In this document: positions 7,446 to 16,319 of the stretch, one piece after another
How the letters are laid out: the number at the start of each line of letters is the position of its first letter
Numbering within the stretch: the first letter of the stretch is position 1
Origin: DAOQVR01 sp035341665
GTDB taxonomy: Bacteria; Chloroflexota; Anaerolineae; JAAYZQ01
Assembly (NCBI GenBank): GCA_035341665.1
Contig: DAOQVR010000015.1
Coordinates: 1-64,000 of the forward strand
Direction of reading: 5' to 3'
DNA: 64,000 nucleotides
Position numbers and translations under genes: made by a program
The notes under the pieces: generated by a model
Databases searched by the model: none
Told to the model about the DNA's origin: nothing
The model's input: the letters and a program-made list of their open reading frames with translations, nothing else

Positions 7446-9425
7446 CTAGGCATAGACCTCCTCGGGCTCTCGCTCAAAGATGCCCACGATCTGGGCGACC
7501 AGCTCCGAGTCCGTAAAGTGATGGCCGATGATCGCTTTGGCCAGGCAGGCTCCGACACACGTGCCGCACCCTTTGCACAGCGCGATGTTCACCTGGGCCC
7601 TGCCATCCACCCGCTCGATCGCGTGGAAGGGGCAGGCCAGGATGCACTCTCCACAGCCCGAGCACTTTTCCCGGACCACCTCGGCGACCGTCGGGTCGAT
7701 GTCTACCTCTCCTTTGCTCAGGAGCACCATCGCCTTTGCGGCCGCTGCGCTCGCCTGGGAGACGGTATCTGGGATGTCTTTGGGCCCCTGGCAGCAGCCG
7801 GCCAGGAAGACGCCGCTTGTGGAGCTGTCGACAGGGCGCAGCTTCGGGTGCAGCTCCGCAAAGAAACCATCCTTGTCCAGCCCCGCTCCAAAGAGCCTTC
7901 CGACCTCCTTTGCACCTTCGGCGGGCACCATGGCCGTCAGCAGAACGACCAGGTCGGCCGGGATTTCGACGTAACGGCCCAACAGCGTGTCCTCGCCGCG
8001 CACCAGTAGCCTTCCGCTGCCTGCGGGGTCCGGCAGGACCTCCGCGACCTTGCCTCGCACGTACAGGATCCCCTCGTGCTGCATGCGATGATAGAACTCT
8101 TCGTACGACTTGCCCGGGGTGCGCATGTCGATGTAGAACTGGTAGACTTGCCCGCCCGTGCTCTCCTTGGCCAGGTGGGCCTGCTTGGTACCATACATGC
8201 AGCACACCCGCGAGCAGTACTCGTGCGCCTCCACGTCCCGGCTGGCGACGCAGTGCAGGAAGACGGTCGTCTCAGGCACGCGCCCGTCACGGGTCACGAT
8301 TTTGCCGCTCGTCGGCCCGGCTGCGCTCGACAGCCTCTCGAACTGCATCCCGTCGATGACGTTGTCGTAGATGCCGTACCCGTAGCGCGCCAAGGTCTCG
8401 TGGTATGTTAGGTCAAACCCTGTGGCGAGCACGACCGTGCCCACCTTGAGGTCGACGAAGCTTTCCTTCTGGTCAAAGTCAATTGCCTTGGCCTCGCAGG
8501 CCTGGATGCACTTTTGCGAGCACTTGCCGCGCGACAGGAAGAGGCACGAGTGCGGGTCCACGGTGGCGCGCATGGGAACGGCCTGCGCGAAGGGAATGTA
8601 GATCGCGGAGCGCAGCCCCATCTTCGCTTCATACTCGCTGTAGACGCGGTCCTTCCACACGCAGGCGGCCATGCATGCCCCGCATCCAGTGCACTTGTCT
8701 ATGTCGACGTAGCGTGGCTTTTGCTTCACCTTCACCTGGAAGTTGCCGACGTATCCGTTGACCTCGACGACCTCGCTGTAGCTCAGGAGCTTGATGTTGG
8801 GATGCCGACCGGCATCCATCATTTTGGGCCCGAGAATTCAGGTGGCACAGTCGAGTGTCGGGAAAGTCTTGTTGAGCTGGGCCATGCGGCCGCCGATGCT
8901 GGGCTCCCGCTCTACCAGGTAGACCTGGAAACCGGCGTCTGCAATGTCGAGCGCGGCCTGGATGCCGGCGATGCCGCCGCCCACGACCAGAGCGGAGCGC
9001 TCCACAGGTGCCTTGCGGGCGTAGAGGGGCAGATGCAGTTGCACCCGCTCCACTGCGCCGGCCACCAGGTCGATGGCCTTGTTGGTGGCTGCTGCCCCCT
9101 TGGCATGCACCCACGAGACCTGCTCGCGAATGTTGGCCATTTCGAAGAAGTAGGGGTTCAGTCCGGCGCTTTCCAGGGTCCTCCGGAAGGTCGGCTCGTG
9201 CATCCGGGGGGTGCAGGCAGCGACGATCACGCGCTCCAGCCCCATCTCTTCGATGTCCTGGCGGATCTGGGCCTGCCCCGGGTCGGAGCAGGTGTACTTC
9301 AGCACGCGAGCCGAGACAACGCCGTCCATTCCCCTGACATAGGAAGCAACCGCCTCAGTGTCAACGGTGGCGGCAATGTTCGAGCCGCACTGGCATACGT
9401 ACACGCCAACTCTGGGCTTTGTCAT
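7446..9425 (-). CDS. hdrA: Selenoprotein heterodisulfide reductase subunit A-like flavoprotein
   Basis: A 659-residue HdrA, read through TGA at 8838-8840 as Sec196 in TLDCATUILGPKM. Methanogen HdrA has Cys or Sec at about position 197, next to the flavin-proximal cluster. The FAD fold VVGGGIAGIQAALDIADAG starts near residue 143. A ferredoxin motif CTGCGACMAACVW follows Sec, and a C-terminal dicluster CSGCGECILACP...CKGCGTCVGACL ends the protein. HdrA is the electron-bifurcating hub of HdrABC-MvhD complexes. Start ATG 9425 (MTKPRVGVYVCQCGSNI). It is flanked by hdrBC (13 bases) and mvhD (0 bases). Confidence 0.94.
8800..8840 (-). promoter_or_regulatory. Sec UGA codon and SECIS hairpin of hdrA
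   Basis: 20 bases after the UGA (8840-8838) GGATGCC (8817-8811) pairs with GGCATCC (8806-8800) around the tetraloop GGUC. The 7-bp stem with GGUC apex matches the bacterial SECIS consensus. Confidence 0.9.
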
Positions 9426-9438
9426 ATTCTTCCCTCGC

Positions 9439-10698
9439 TCATGCCTCTGCCGCGCCCCACTGGGTGGGCTTGGACGCCTTCGGCTTGGTGGGTGTCGCTG
9501 CGGACAGCTCGACACCCGACTGGGCGTTCTGGATCGACTGCCACACCAGCTCGGTGATGTCGAGTGCGCGGATGCGGACGCGCGCTTTGCGCGCCCCGTC
9601 GGCCAAGGTGCGCTTGCACTGCTGGCACGCCGAAACGATCGTTTTCGCCTGGGCGGCCTGCGCCTGGAGCATGCGCCGCTGGGCCACATCCGCCCCCACC
9701 TCTCCGGCATACATCGCAATGTCGCCGCCGCCTCCGCAGCACAGGCTGTTGGGGCCGTACTGGGCCATCTCCACGAAGGTCAGCCCAGGGATGCTGCGCA
9801 GGACCTGGCGCGGAGCATCGTACACCCCGCTCTTGCGCCCCAGGTCACACGGGTCGTGGTAGGTGATGACGTCCTCCACCGGTCCCAACTTGAGGCGTCC
9901 CTCGGCGATCAGCCCAGCCATTAACTCGGTGGAATGCATGATCTGGACTGGGACCTCGCGGCCCATCACCTCCGGGTAGAGGTGATGCCACGTATAGTAG
10001 CAGGAGGGGCAGGTCGTGACCAGCGTCTTGGCGCCTGTCTCTGCCAAGTGCGCCACGTTGTGCTCGGCCAATTCAGCGAGCCGTCCCTTCCGGCCGGCGC
10101 CATACACAGGGTAGCCACAACACCACTCGTCGCCGCCAAGCACGGCGTAGTCCACCCCGGCGGCGCCCAGGATCTGGACAAAGGCTCGTGGCACCGCGTA
10201 GGTCTGCGGGAAGAGTGCCCCCACGCAGCCGATGAAGTAGAGAACCTCTGCTTGGCGCCTCTCCAACTGTGGCGGCCGCTCGGGCAGATTGTCGGCCCAA
10301 ATCAACCGCCCCTCGTTTGGCTCGTTGGCGATGTTGCGGGTCGCGGCCACCGAGTCAAGGACGCCACCCAGCCCACCGGGTAGGGGACCGGTCTCCTCAT
10401 TGAAGAACGCCTCCCGTAGCCGACGCATCGTTTCCGTGATGGTCACCTCGCGTGGGCAGCGCACTGTGCAGCTGTAGCAGGCGGTGCACATCCAGAAGGT
10501 GTTTGACTTGAGCACCTCGTCGAACTGACCTAGCTCGACCAGCCGCCAGAGCGCACGCGGCGAGAGATCCATTGCGTGGGCCGTGGGGCACGTGGCGGAG
10601 CATGTGCCACACTGGTAGCAGGCGGCGATCGCCTCCATGATGGCCTCCCGCTCGGAAGTGGATGGAACGGCGGGGTGAATCGGAACGATTCCAGCCAT
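9439..10698 (-). CDS. HdrC-HdrB fusion (HdrD-like) iron-sulfur protein
   Basis: A 419-residue protein joining an HdrC-like part, with two [4Fe-4S] motifs (CYQCGTCSATCP about 27-38, CTACYSCTVRCP about 70-81), to an HdrB-like part with two CCG domains (GGDEWCCGYP with CPSC, then LCCGGGGD with CQQC). CCG domains bind noncubane [4Fe-4S] clusters that reduce disulfides in HdrB. The chosen start, ATG 10698, has GAGGAGG just upstream. As partner of hdrA and mvhD it would complete an HdrABC-MvhD unit. Since bacteria lack CoM-S-S-CoB, its acceptor is unknown. Confidence 0.88.
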   Translation of the reverse strand: MAGIVPIHPAVPSTSEREAIMEAIAACYQCGTCSATCPTAHAMDLSPRALWRLVELGQFDEVLKSNTFWMCTACYSCTVRCPREVTITETMRRLREAFFNEETGPLPGGLGGVLDSVAATRNIANEPNEGRLIWADNLPERPPQLERRQAEVLYFIGCVGALFPQTYAVPRAFVQILGAAGVDYAVLGGDEWCCGYPVYGAGRKGRLAELAEHNVAHLAETGAKTLVTTCPSCYYTWHHLYPEVMGREVPVQIMHSTELMAGLIAEGRLKLGPVEDVITYHDPCDLGRKSGVYDAPRQVLRSIPGLTFVEMAQYGPNSLCCGGGGDIAMYAGEVGADVAQRRMLQAQAAQAKTIVSACQQCKRTLADGARKARVRIRALDITELVWQSIQNAQSGVELSAATPTKPKASKPTQWGAAEA

Positions 10699-10843
10699 AG
10701 TCCTCCTCTTTCTTTCGTGGCCCCGGGCAAGGGAGACACTTGCCCGGCACCATAAGGCCGAATGCCAGATCGCTTCGCAGTGCCTCGATAGGCAGCGCCC
10801 GATGGCTGGCGACAACGGGTGCCCAGGCGCTTCACGGGCGGCG

Positions 10844-10873
10844 GCCGGGCCACTCGCCGGCGAGTGGCCCGGC
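10844..10873 (-). terminator. Perfect 30-base palindrome downstream of focA-REC
   Basis: GCCGGGCCACTCGCC followed by its exact reverse complement (10844-10873), 18 bases after the focA-REC stop. There is no T-run, so it may be a 3'-end stabiliser or partial terminator within the operon. Confidence 0.5.
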
Positions 10874-10891
10874 CTGCCGCTGTCGCTCAGG

Positions 10892-12151
10892 CTACTTGAT
10901 AAAGCGCTTGATGGTCCTTATGAGCTGGTCCGGCTGCACGGGCTTGCTCATCCATGCGTCGATCGGGATATGCATGCCGTCGGGCAGCGAGCCGGCGTAC
11001 GCGCTGTCGTCGATGCTGGAGCACATTACGACCGGGATCTCCCTCAGGGCGGCGTCACCGGCCATCTTGTGCGCCACGCCGACACCCTCGAGCGGTGTAG
11101 CCATCATCACGTCCAGCATTACCAGGTTTGGCTTGTTCTCCTTCATGGCTTGCAGCGCCTGATCACCGCTGGCAGCCGTGATGACCTTGTAGCCTTCCTT
11201 GGTCAGGATGGTCCGGGTGACCTCGACAAAGTCGGGATCGTCGTCCACCACCAGGATGGTCGGCTTGACGCTCTTGGGGACGGTCACCGTCTTCTGCGGC
11301 CGCAGGTAAGCAAACCAGTAGACCAAGCCGACAAAGCCGGCACCGCCGATGATGTTGCCGATAGTCACCGGCAGCAGGTTCTTCAGGAAAAAGTTGCCCC
11401 ACGTGAGGTTCGCAAAGTCGGCGGCCGTCTTGCCGATGGCACCCCAGAAGGCCGAGTCGGCAGGCACGAACCCCTTGATAAACAGACCAATGGGGATAAA
11501 GTACATATTCGCGACCGAGTGCTCAAAGCCCGCTGCGACGAAGGCGCTGATGGGGAAGATGATGGCCAAGATCTTGTCGGTAGTGGATCGGGCTGAGGAG
11601 CAGAGCCATACCGCCAGGCATACCAGCGCGTTGCACATGATGCCCAGGAAGATGGCCTGTATGAAGCCGAGGCCGCACTTGGCATTGGCGATATTCAGGG
11701 CGGTGAGGCCGACCTGACCGCCGCCCTGGCTGAACTGCTGGGTCAGGTACATGACGAGGGCCGTCAGCACGGAGCCGACCAGGTTGCCGGTCCACACGAT
11801 GGCCCAGTTGCGCAAGAGGCCGGTGAGCTTGACCTTGCCGCTCATGAAGGCCATGATGATGAGGTTGTTGCCGGTAAAGAGCTCGGCTCCGGCTACGACG
11901 ACGGCAATGAGGCCCAGGCAGAAGGTCAGGCCGCCCAGGAGCCGCTGAATGCCGTAGCCGACACCGGCCGCACCCAGGCCGGCAAGCACAGTGGTGCAGT
12001 AGATGGCACCGGTGCCGATGAAGGCCCCGGCCAGGATTGCCAACGCAGCCTGGCTCGAGAACTTGAGCTTGGCTTTGTTGACGCCCACCCCTTCCATCTT
12101 TTCCGCCATTTTTGGGGGTGGAAAGGCATCGATGTTGAAATCTGCTGACAT
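10892..12151 (-). CDS. Formate/nitrite transporter (FocA family) fused to a response-regulator receiver domain
   Basis: A 419-residue two-part protein. Residues ~30-285 are a FocA/FNT pentameric channel with six hydrophobic segments, the pore-type segment GAELFTGNNLIIM and the conserved pore histidine in FEHSVANMYFIP. Residues ~298-419 are a complete receiver domain: ILVVDDDPDF acidic pocket, phospho-acceptor Asp in LDVMM, and Lys in SKPV. ATG at 12151 has AAGGAGGAAGAAAC upstream. Both parts are in one frame without stops. FocA normally ends after the channel, so this is a domain fusion. It probably moves formate for the flanking formate dehydrogenase, perhaps gated by phosphorylation (inference). 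Confidence 0.9.
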   Translation of the reverse strand: MSADFNIDAFPPPKMAEKMEGVGVNKAKLKFSSQAALAILAGAFIGTGAIYCTTVLAGLGAAGVGYGIQRLLGGLTFCLGLIAVVVAGAELFTGNNLIIMAFMSGKVKLTGLLRNWAIVWTGNLVGSVLTALVMYLTQQFSQGGGQVGLTALNIANAKCGLGFIQAIFLGIMCNALVCLAVWLCSSARSTTDKILAIIFPISAFVAAGFEHSVANMYFIPIGLFIKGFVPADSAFWGAIGKTAADFANLTWGNFFLKNLLPVTIGNIIGGAGFVGLVYWFAYLRPQKTVTVPKSVKPTILVVDDDPDFVEVTRTILTKEGYKVITAASGDQALQAMKENKPNLVMLDVMMATPLEGVGVAHKMAGDAALREIPVVMCSSIDDSAYAGSLPDGMHIPIDAWMSKPVQPDQLIRTIKRFIK

Positions 12152-12324
12152 GTTTCTTCCTCCTTGAAGATGTGTGTCAGGCCTCATGGCCTGCCTTATC
12201 CCATTGATGCCCCGCATGGCTTAGAGCACGGGCCGCCAAGCCATGCAACACTACCCTTCTCGCCGCCGGTTTTCGGAACCAACCCGGCGTCGGGCAGAGG
12301 ACCCACAGGCACGAGCGCAGGGTC

Positions 12325-12361
12325 GGACGAAGGGCATCGCTCCACGCCTCTGCCTTCGTCC
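12325..12361 (-). terminator. Hairpin downstream of the lipoyl-carrier gene
   Basis: GGACGAAGG (12325-12333) pairs with CCTTCGTCC (12353-12361) in the 222-base gap between the gcvH-like gene and focA-REC. It has no T-run. It may reduce readthrough from the upstream genes into focA-REC. Confidence 0.4.
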
Positions 12362-12373
12362 CGACTCGCGCCG

Positions 12374-12790
12374 CTACTTGCCGTACTTCGCGCGCTGCTC
12401 GGCGATGAAGGCGGCGAACTCAGGATCCGTCGGAGCAAGCAAGCCTGCCGCTTCACCCTCGACGGCGACCTTGGCAAACCAGCCGGCGCCGTAGGGATCG
12501 GTGTTGATCAGCCCGCTCTCCCACTCCAGCTCCTCGTTGGCTTCGACGATCTTGCCGGAAACGATCGCCTTGACGCGGCCTACCCACTTTCCGGACTCGA
12601 GCGACATAAAGGCGTCGCCTGCCTTGACGGCGCGCCCAACCTTGGGGACTTCTGCGTAGACGATGTCGCCGGCAAGCGTCTGGCCAAAGTCGGTCATGCC
12701 GATGGTCACAACGTTCCCCTCGATGCGCGCCCAGTTGTGCTCCTTGTCGTAGAGTAGGTCATCGGGAAAGCTGTACTTGTCAATGTTCAT
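12374..12790 (-). CDS. GcvH/LbpA-like lipoyl carrier protein
   Basis: A 138-residue lipoyl-domain protein of GcvH length. The core shows TDFGQTLAGDIVYAEVPKVG, then SLESGKW with the lipoyl-acceptor Lys at residue 68 (GcvH has ESVKA), and NTDPYGAGWFAKV. AAGGAGG precedes ATG 12790. No other glycine-cleavage gene is in the window. Instead it lies between HdrD-like and formate-channel genes. In sHdr sulfur-oxidising systems a GcvH-like lipoate-binding protein (LbpA) carries the substrate, so a role as a lipoyl disulfide carrier for the Hdr proteins is plausible but unproven. Confidence 0.85.
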   Translation of the reverse strand: MNIDKYSFPDDLLYDKEHNWARIEGNVVTIGMTDFGQTLAGDIVYAEVPKVGRAVKAGDAFMSLESGKWVGRVKAIVSGKIVEANEELEWESGLINTDPYGAGWFAKVAVEGEAAGLLAPTDPEFAAFIAEQRAKYGK

Positions 12791-12945
12791 GGTTCAATTC
12801 CTCCTTGGTTTTCTGTTGATCGACCGGCGATGATGGACAAGAGGGACAGCCCCTGATCCATAGTTCGTCGTCGACGGTCTCTTCCCTATGCCATATACGC
12901 CGGCCGCGGCCGCAGGTAGCATGCGGTACGACCGACGGCAACCCT

Positions 12946-14175
12946 CTAGTCGCCACCCGCCGTCATCGACTGCAGCACGAGCTCTGAGATGTCCATGGCC
13001 TTGAGCCGGATCTTGTTCTTGCGAGCCGACTCGGCCAGCGTGCGGACGCACTGCTGGCAAGCCGACACCACCACCTGTGCGCCCGTGTCCTGCGCCTGCT
13101 GGATCCTCCGCCGGGCGACCGATGCCGTCAGCTCGGCGTCGGCCATCTCCGCGTCTCCCCCGCCGCCGCAGCACAGCGACATCTCGCGGATGTCGGCCAT
13201 TTCCACAAACTCAAGCCCCGGGATGGCCTTCAAGACATCGCGCGGCGCATCATAGATGCCGCTCGTGCGACCCAGGTCACAGGGGTCGTGGTAGGTGACC
13301 TTCTGTTCGATGCGGCCGAGCCTGATCTTGTCCTCCTGGACCAGGTCCGCCAGGAGCTCGGTGGAGTGGAGCACCTCGAAGCCGAGTGGCTCATCCAGGA
13401 TGCGCGGGTACTCATGGGCCCAGGTATGGTAGCAAGAGGGACACGTCGCCACGAGCCGGCGCGCACCGAGCTCTCGCACAGCCTCCACGTTGTGCCTCGC
13501 CAGAGCCAGCATCTCGTGCCCCATTCCGGCGATCTCCAGCGGGAAGCCGCAACACCACTCCTCGCCCCCGAGCATGGTAAAGTCCTCGCCCGATCGTTCC
13601 AGCACTTGGGCAAGGCTCTGAGGGACGCTGTAGACACGCGGGTACATCGAGCCGACACACCCGGCGTAGTAGACGGTCTCAGCACCTTCGCGGCGATCGA
13701 GCCCTGCCGGCACATGGTCCATGTTCTGCGTCCATACCATCCGGTTGCTGTTATCGTCGCCCGAGATGTTGTGCTTGGTGGTCACCAGCTCGCGCAGCAT
13801 GTCGAACTTTTCGGGATAGAGCTTCCACTCCACCAGCTGCTCGCGCATCGCGATCCAGAGCGGACGGGTGTCGATCTGCACAGGACAGACCTCGTGGCAG
13901 CGCGCGCACAGGGTGCAGCGGAAGACGCCGTCGGCAAACGCCTGCAGCTCCTCGTCTGTGGGCTTCTGGATGCCAAAGAGGCGTGCCACCACGCCCAAGT
14001 ACTGCGACTTCCACACGTCCTTGGTCGTCGCAATCTTGGCCAGTGGGTGAATCTCCTCGTTCTTGGCCTCTGCGTAGGTAGGGCAGGTGGCAATGCACTC
14101 ACCGCAGCGAGTGCACGCTTCCATCTCAAGCATTTGGCGCAGTGTGAATCTCTTCAGGTCAATCCTCTTTGCCAT
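12946..14175 (-). CDS. HdrD-like iron-sulfur protein with two CCG domains
   Basis: A 409-residue paralogue of the HdrC-HdrB fusion at 9439-10698. It has two [4Fe-4S] motifs (CTRCGECIATCP about 22-33, CTLCARCHEVCP about 87-98), then CCG domain 1 (GGEEWCCGFP, CPSC) and CCG domain 2 (LCCGGGGD, CQQC). ATG 14175 is preceded by GAGGGAGG. The cytochrome b gene ends 12 bases upstream, reproducing the HdrDE pairing in which an HdrD-like protein exchanges electrons with a membrane cytochrome. The partner compound is not identifiable. Confidence 0.86.
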   Translation of the reverse strand: MAKRIDLKRFTLRQMLEMEACTRCGECIATCPTYAEAKNEEIHPLAKIATTKDVWKSQYLGVVARLFGIQKPTDEELQAFADGVFRCTLCARCHEVCPVQIDTRPLWIAMREQLVEWKLYPEKFDMLRELVTTKHNISGDDNSNRMVWTQNMDHVPAGLDRREGAETVYYAGCVGSMYPRVYSVPQSLAQVLERSGEDFTMLGGEEWCCGFPLEIAGMGHEMLALARHNVEAVRELGARRLVATCPSCYHTWAHEYPRILDEPLGFEVLHSTELLADLVQEDKIRLGRIEQKVTYHDPCDLGRTSGIYDAPRDVLKAIPGLEFVEMADIREMSLCCGGGGDAEMADAELTASVARRRIQQAQDTGAQVVVSACQQCVRTLAESARKNKIRLKAMDISELVLQSMTAGGD

Positions 14176-14187
14176 CGTGCACCTCCC

Positions 14188-15153
14188 TCACACTGCACCA
14201 GCTTCTTTGGCCTGCCTGGCCTTCTGTCGGTGCCGTGCCTTCTCGGCATCCAGCATCGTGTTGTGTGCCACCACGACTGGGCCTGCGATCACATGGGCAA
14301 AACGGCTGAAGGGCAGATAGTAGAGCAGGGCGCTCACGATCACAAAGTGCAGCCAGAAGACAGTGTTGTAGATGACATTCCAGATGGGTTGGCCGAGCCG
14401 AGCAAGTCCTAGAAGCCAGGCCAGGCCATATCCCACAAACCCCCACTGCGGCCCAAAGACATCGTAGAGCGCCTTTGGGTACTTTTCCAGCGGCAGGAGT
14501 TCCGGCGCGGGAGCCAGTACCCCGTTCACAGTAAAGTCCGCCAGCAGCCTGAACGTCTCTGTGAAGACGCCTGACAGGGCAATCAGCGTGAGCAGCAGGA
14601 TGATCGTGTTGTCGATCGGCCCGGTTCGGAGCTGCGGATCCTTTTTGATGAAGCGGCGATAGAGCACCATCATCATTCCGCCCAGCAACACGAGCCCCAG
14701 CAACTCATTGACCAGGGCCACCCACCAGACATCGGCGTGGAACAACTGCCCGATGAGCGGAATCCGCGCGACTTTCTCAGGGTCCATGCCAAGCAGCGGC
14801 AGGAACTCGACAACCACACCGGTGACGGTGGAGAGGACGCCCATCACCAGGAACGACCCAAAGACCATCATGTGGGTGATCCAGCGCAGCTTGTTTTTCT
14901 GGAACAGCCGCCTCTGCAGCAGCCCGTCGAGGATGAACGACTTGAGCAGGGGCCACAGCTTGCAGCTAAAAACCACCTGCACAACGTAGGCTACGGCAAA
15001 GATCAGCTTGCGCCACCAGGGTGCGCTGGCCCACGTCCGCGGCACTCGCGACTTGAGCCAGATGGAGAGAAGGTAGACCATCAGCAGGACCCAGAGGCCC
15101 AGCATGATCAAGTGAGCGATCCAGAAAACTGTCAAGCGTGTGTCCAGGTGCAT
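14188..15153 (-). CDS. NarI/HdrE-like membrane cytochrome b subunit
   Basis: A 321-residue membrane protein with about seven hydrophobic segments. Histidines such as WIAHLIMLG, WITHMMVFG, LFHADVWW and FWLHFVIV are candidates for b-heme ligation. The C-terminus is positively charged. It resembles the respiratory nitrate reductase gamma/DsrM/HdrE family that exchanges electrons with quinones. ATG 15153 follows GGAGGCGGCCA. It is followed by the HdrD-like gene, so the pair probably forms a membrane-bound module. Confidence 0.8.
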   Translation of the reverse strand: MHLDTRLTVFWIAHLIMLGLWVLLMVYLLSIWLKSRVPRTWASAPWWRKLIFAVAYVVQVVFSCKLWPLLKSFILDGLLQRRLFQKNKLRWITHMMVFGSFLVMGVLSTVTGVVVEFLPLLGMDPEKVARIPLIGQLFHADVWWVALVNELLGLVLLGGMMMVLYRRFIKKDPQLRTGPIDNTIILLLTLIALSGVFTETFRLLADFTVNGVLAPAPELLPLEKYPKALYDVFGPQWGFVGYGLAWLLGLARLGQPIWNVIYNTVFWLHFVIVSALLYYLPFSRFAHVIAGPVVVAHNTMLDAEKARHRQKARQAKEAGAV

Positions 15154-15226
15154 TGGCCGCCTCCTTTGCCGGTTCGGGGGCAGCGCTGCCCCCACGCACT
15201 CATGCCCCGAATTATATCCGCAGACA

Positions 15227-16102
15227 TCACTTCGTCAAAACCGCGGCGTCCCGGCGCAGGGGTCTCGCGCGCAGCAGGCGGCGCGTCTCCGATACCAGGG
15301 TCGGTGCGTCGACAGGCTTGGACAATACGTTGTCGACGGGCAGGTGGTCGGTGCGGGGCAAGAATCCACTGTAGGGCGAGTCGTCCATCGACGTAATGAG
15401 CAGGATTGGAATCGACCGCAAGGTGCTGTCGCTGCGCATCTCTTGGGCCGTGCGCAGCCCATCGAGCATGCCCTGCATCATCACGTCCAGGATCACGAGG
15501 TCGGGCTGCGACACCCGCATCGAGGCAAGCGCATCGTCCCCACACGTCGCACTTGCTACCTCACACCCCTCGGCGGTCAGGATGCGACTTGTGATGTCCA
15601 CAAAATCGGGGTCGTCGTCCACCACCAGGATACGAGGTGGCTGCAACGGCGGCAGCTGCCATCGGCTGCCGTCTTTGATGGTTCGCAGCACATGCGATGT
15701 TGCCGTATCGCGTATTCCTGGAATCGATGCGATGCACCGTGTGAGAAAGTGAAGCAGGTCGTCGGCCGATGCGAGCCACACCTCGGCTATCAGGTCACTC
15801 TGCCCGCTGGTGTAGTAGATGGCCCGTACCTCGGGCAGGCGGGCCAACCGGTCGGTCACCCGGTCCAGCAGTGCCAGGTCCACACCAATGGTGAGAAACG
15901 TGATGGTGGGCAGGCCGACTTTGAAAGGGTTGGGGACGGCGGTCACGTGGATCACGTCTTCTGTGATCATCCGGTCCAGGCGCTTGCGGACGGTTGCTTC
16001 GGACACGCCCAGTTGCCGGGCAACTTCCACATTCGGCGTCCTGCCATCTTGCTGCAGAACAGATACAATCTGACGATCTAGGGCGTCGAACTCGTAGGCC
16101 AC
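15227..16102 (-). CDS. Lrp/AsnC-family regulator fused to a receiver domain
   Basis: A 291-residue fusion. Residues 1-60 are an Lrp-type winged helix (FDALDRQIVSVLQQDGR, VSEATVRKRLDRM). Residues ~60-150 are an AsnC-type ligand/oligomerisation domain. Residues ~165-285 are an intact receiver (ILVVDDDPDF, LDVMM, SKPV). Start GTG at 16102, because the consensus promoter at 16133-16161 lies inside the longer open frame and rules out upstream starts. It is the first gene of the minus-strand Fdh-Hdr block and is probably its regulator. Lrp regulators normally respond to small molecules and lack a receiver. Confidence 0.88.
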   Translation of the reverse strand: MAYEFDALDRQIVSVLQQDGRTPNVEVARQLGVSEATVRKRLDRMITEDVIHVTAVPNPFKVGLPTITFLTIGVDLALLDRVTDRLARLPEVRAIYYTSGQSDLIAEVWLASADDLLHFLTRCIASIPGIRDTATSHVLRTIKDGSRWQLPPLQPPRILVVDDDPDFVDITSRILTAEGCEVASATCGDDALASMRVSQPDLVILDVMMQGMLDGLRTAQEMRSDSTLRSIPILLITSMDDSPYSGFLPRTDHLPVDNVLSKPVDAPTLVSETRRLLRARPLRRDAAVLTK

Positions 16103-16132
16103 TCTTCTTCGGAGCCTCGCTTTTCGTCTCGG

Positions 16133-16161
16133 ATTATACGGGGATCGACGAAATGTGTCAA
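16133..16161 (-). promoter_or_regulatory. Sigma-70 promoter of the lrp-REC/Fdh-Hdr block
   Basis: Minus strand TTGACA (16161-16156), 17-base spacer, TATAAT (16138-16133): a perfect consensus. Transcription would start about 24 bases before the GTG of lrp-REC. Confidence 0.9.
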
Positions 16162-16245
16162 GCGCCGTCTTTGTCAGTGGTTCTTTCGGGACTCGCCGCT
16201 GCTCCGCGCCGAGCGTCCCTGCTTCGATTGTCCTGTGCAAGCTTG

Positions 16246-16275
16246 TTGACACGCCATCTGGCTTGATGGTATAAT
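16246..16275 (+). promoter_or_regulatory. Sigma-70 promoter of the lone receiver gene
   Basis: TTGACA (16246-16251), 18-base spacer, TATAAT (16270-16275). It is divergent from the lrp-REC promoter, with about 85 bases between the two -35 boxes where a shared regulator could bind. Confidence 0.88.
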
Positions 16276-16319
16276 CGCGCTGAAAACTCGCATCCAGGAT
16301 AGATCAGAAAGGAGCTTCC

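Noticed and set aside
12374..12790. Housekeeping glycine-cleavage H protein
   Set aside because: Fold fits, but no gcvT or gcvP is near and the gene is embedded among Hdr genes. Kept as GcvH/LbpA-like without a gcvH symbol.
16103..16252. N-terminal extension of the Lrp-receiver protein
   Set aside because: A perfect consensus promoter lies inside it, and the extra residues are Arg-rich without family similarity.
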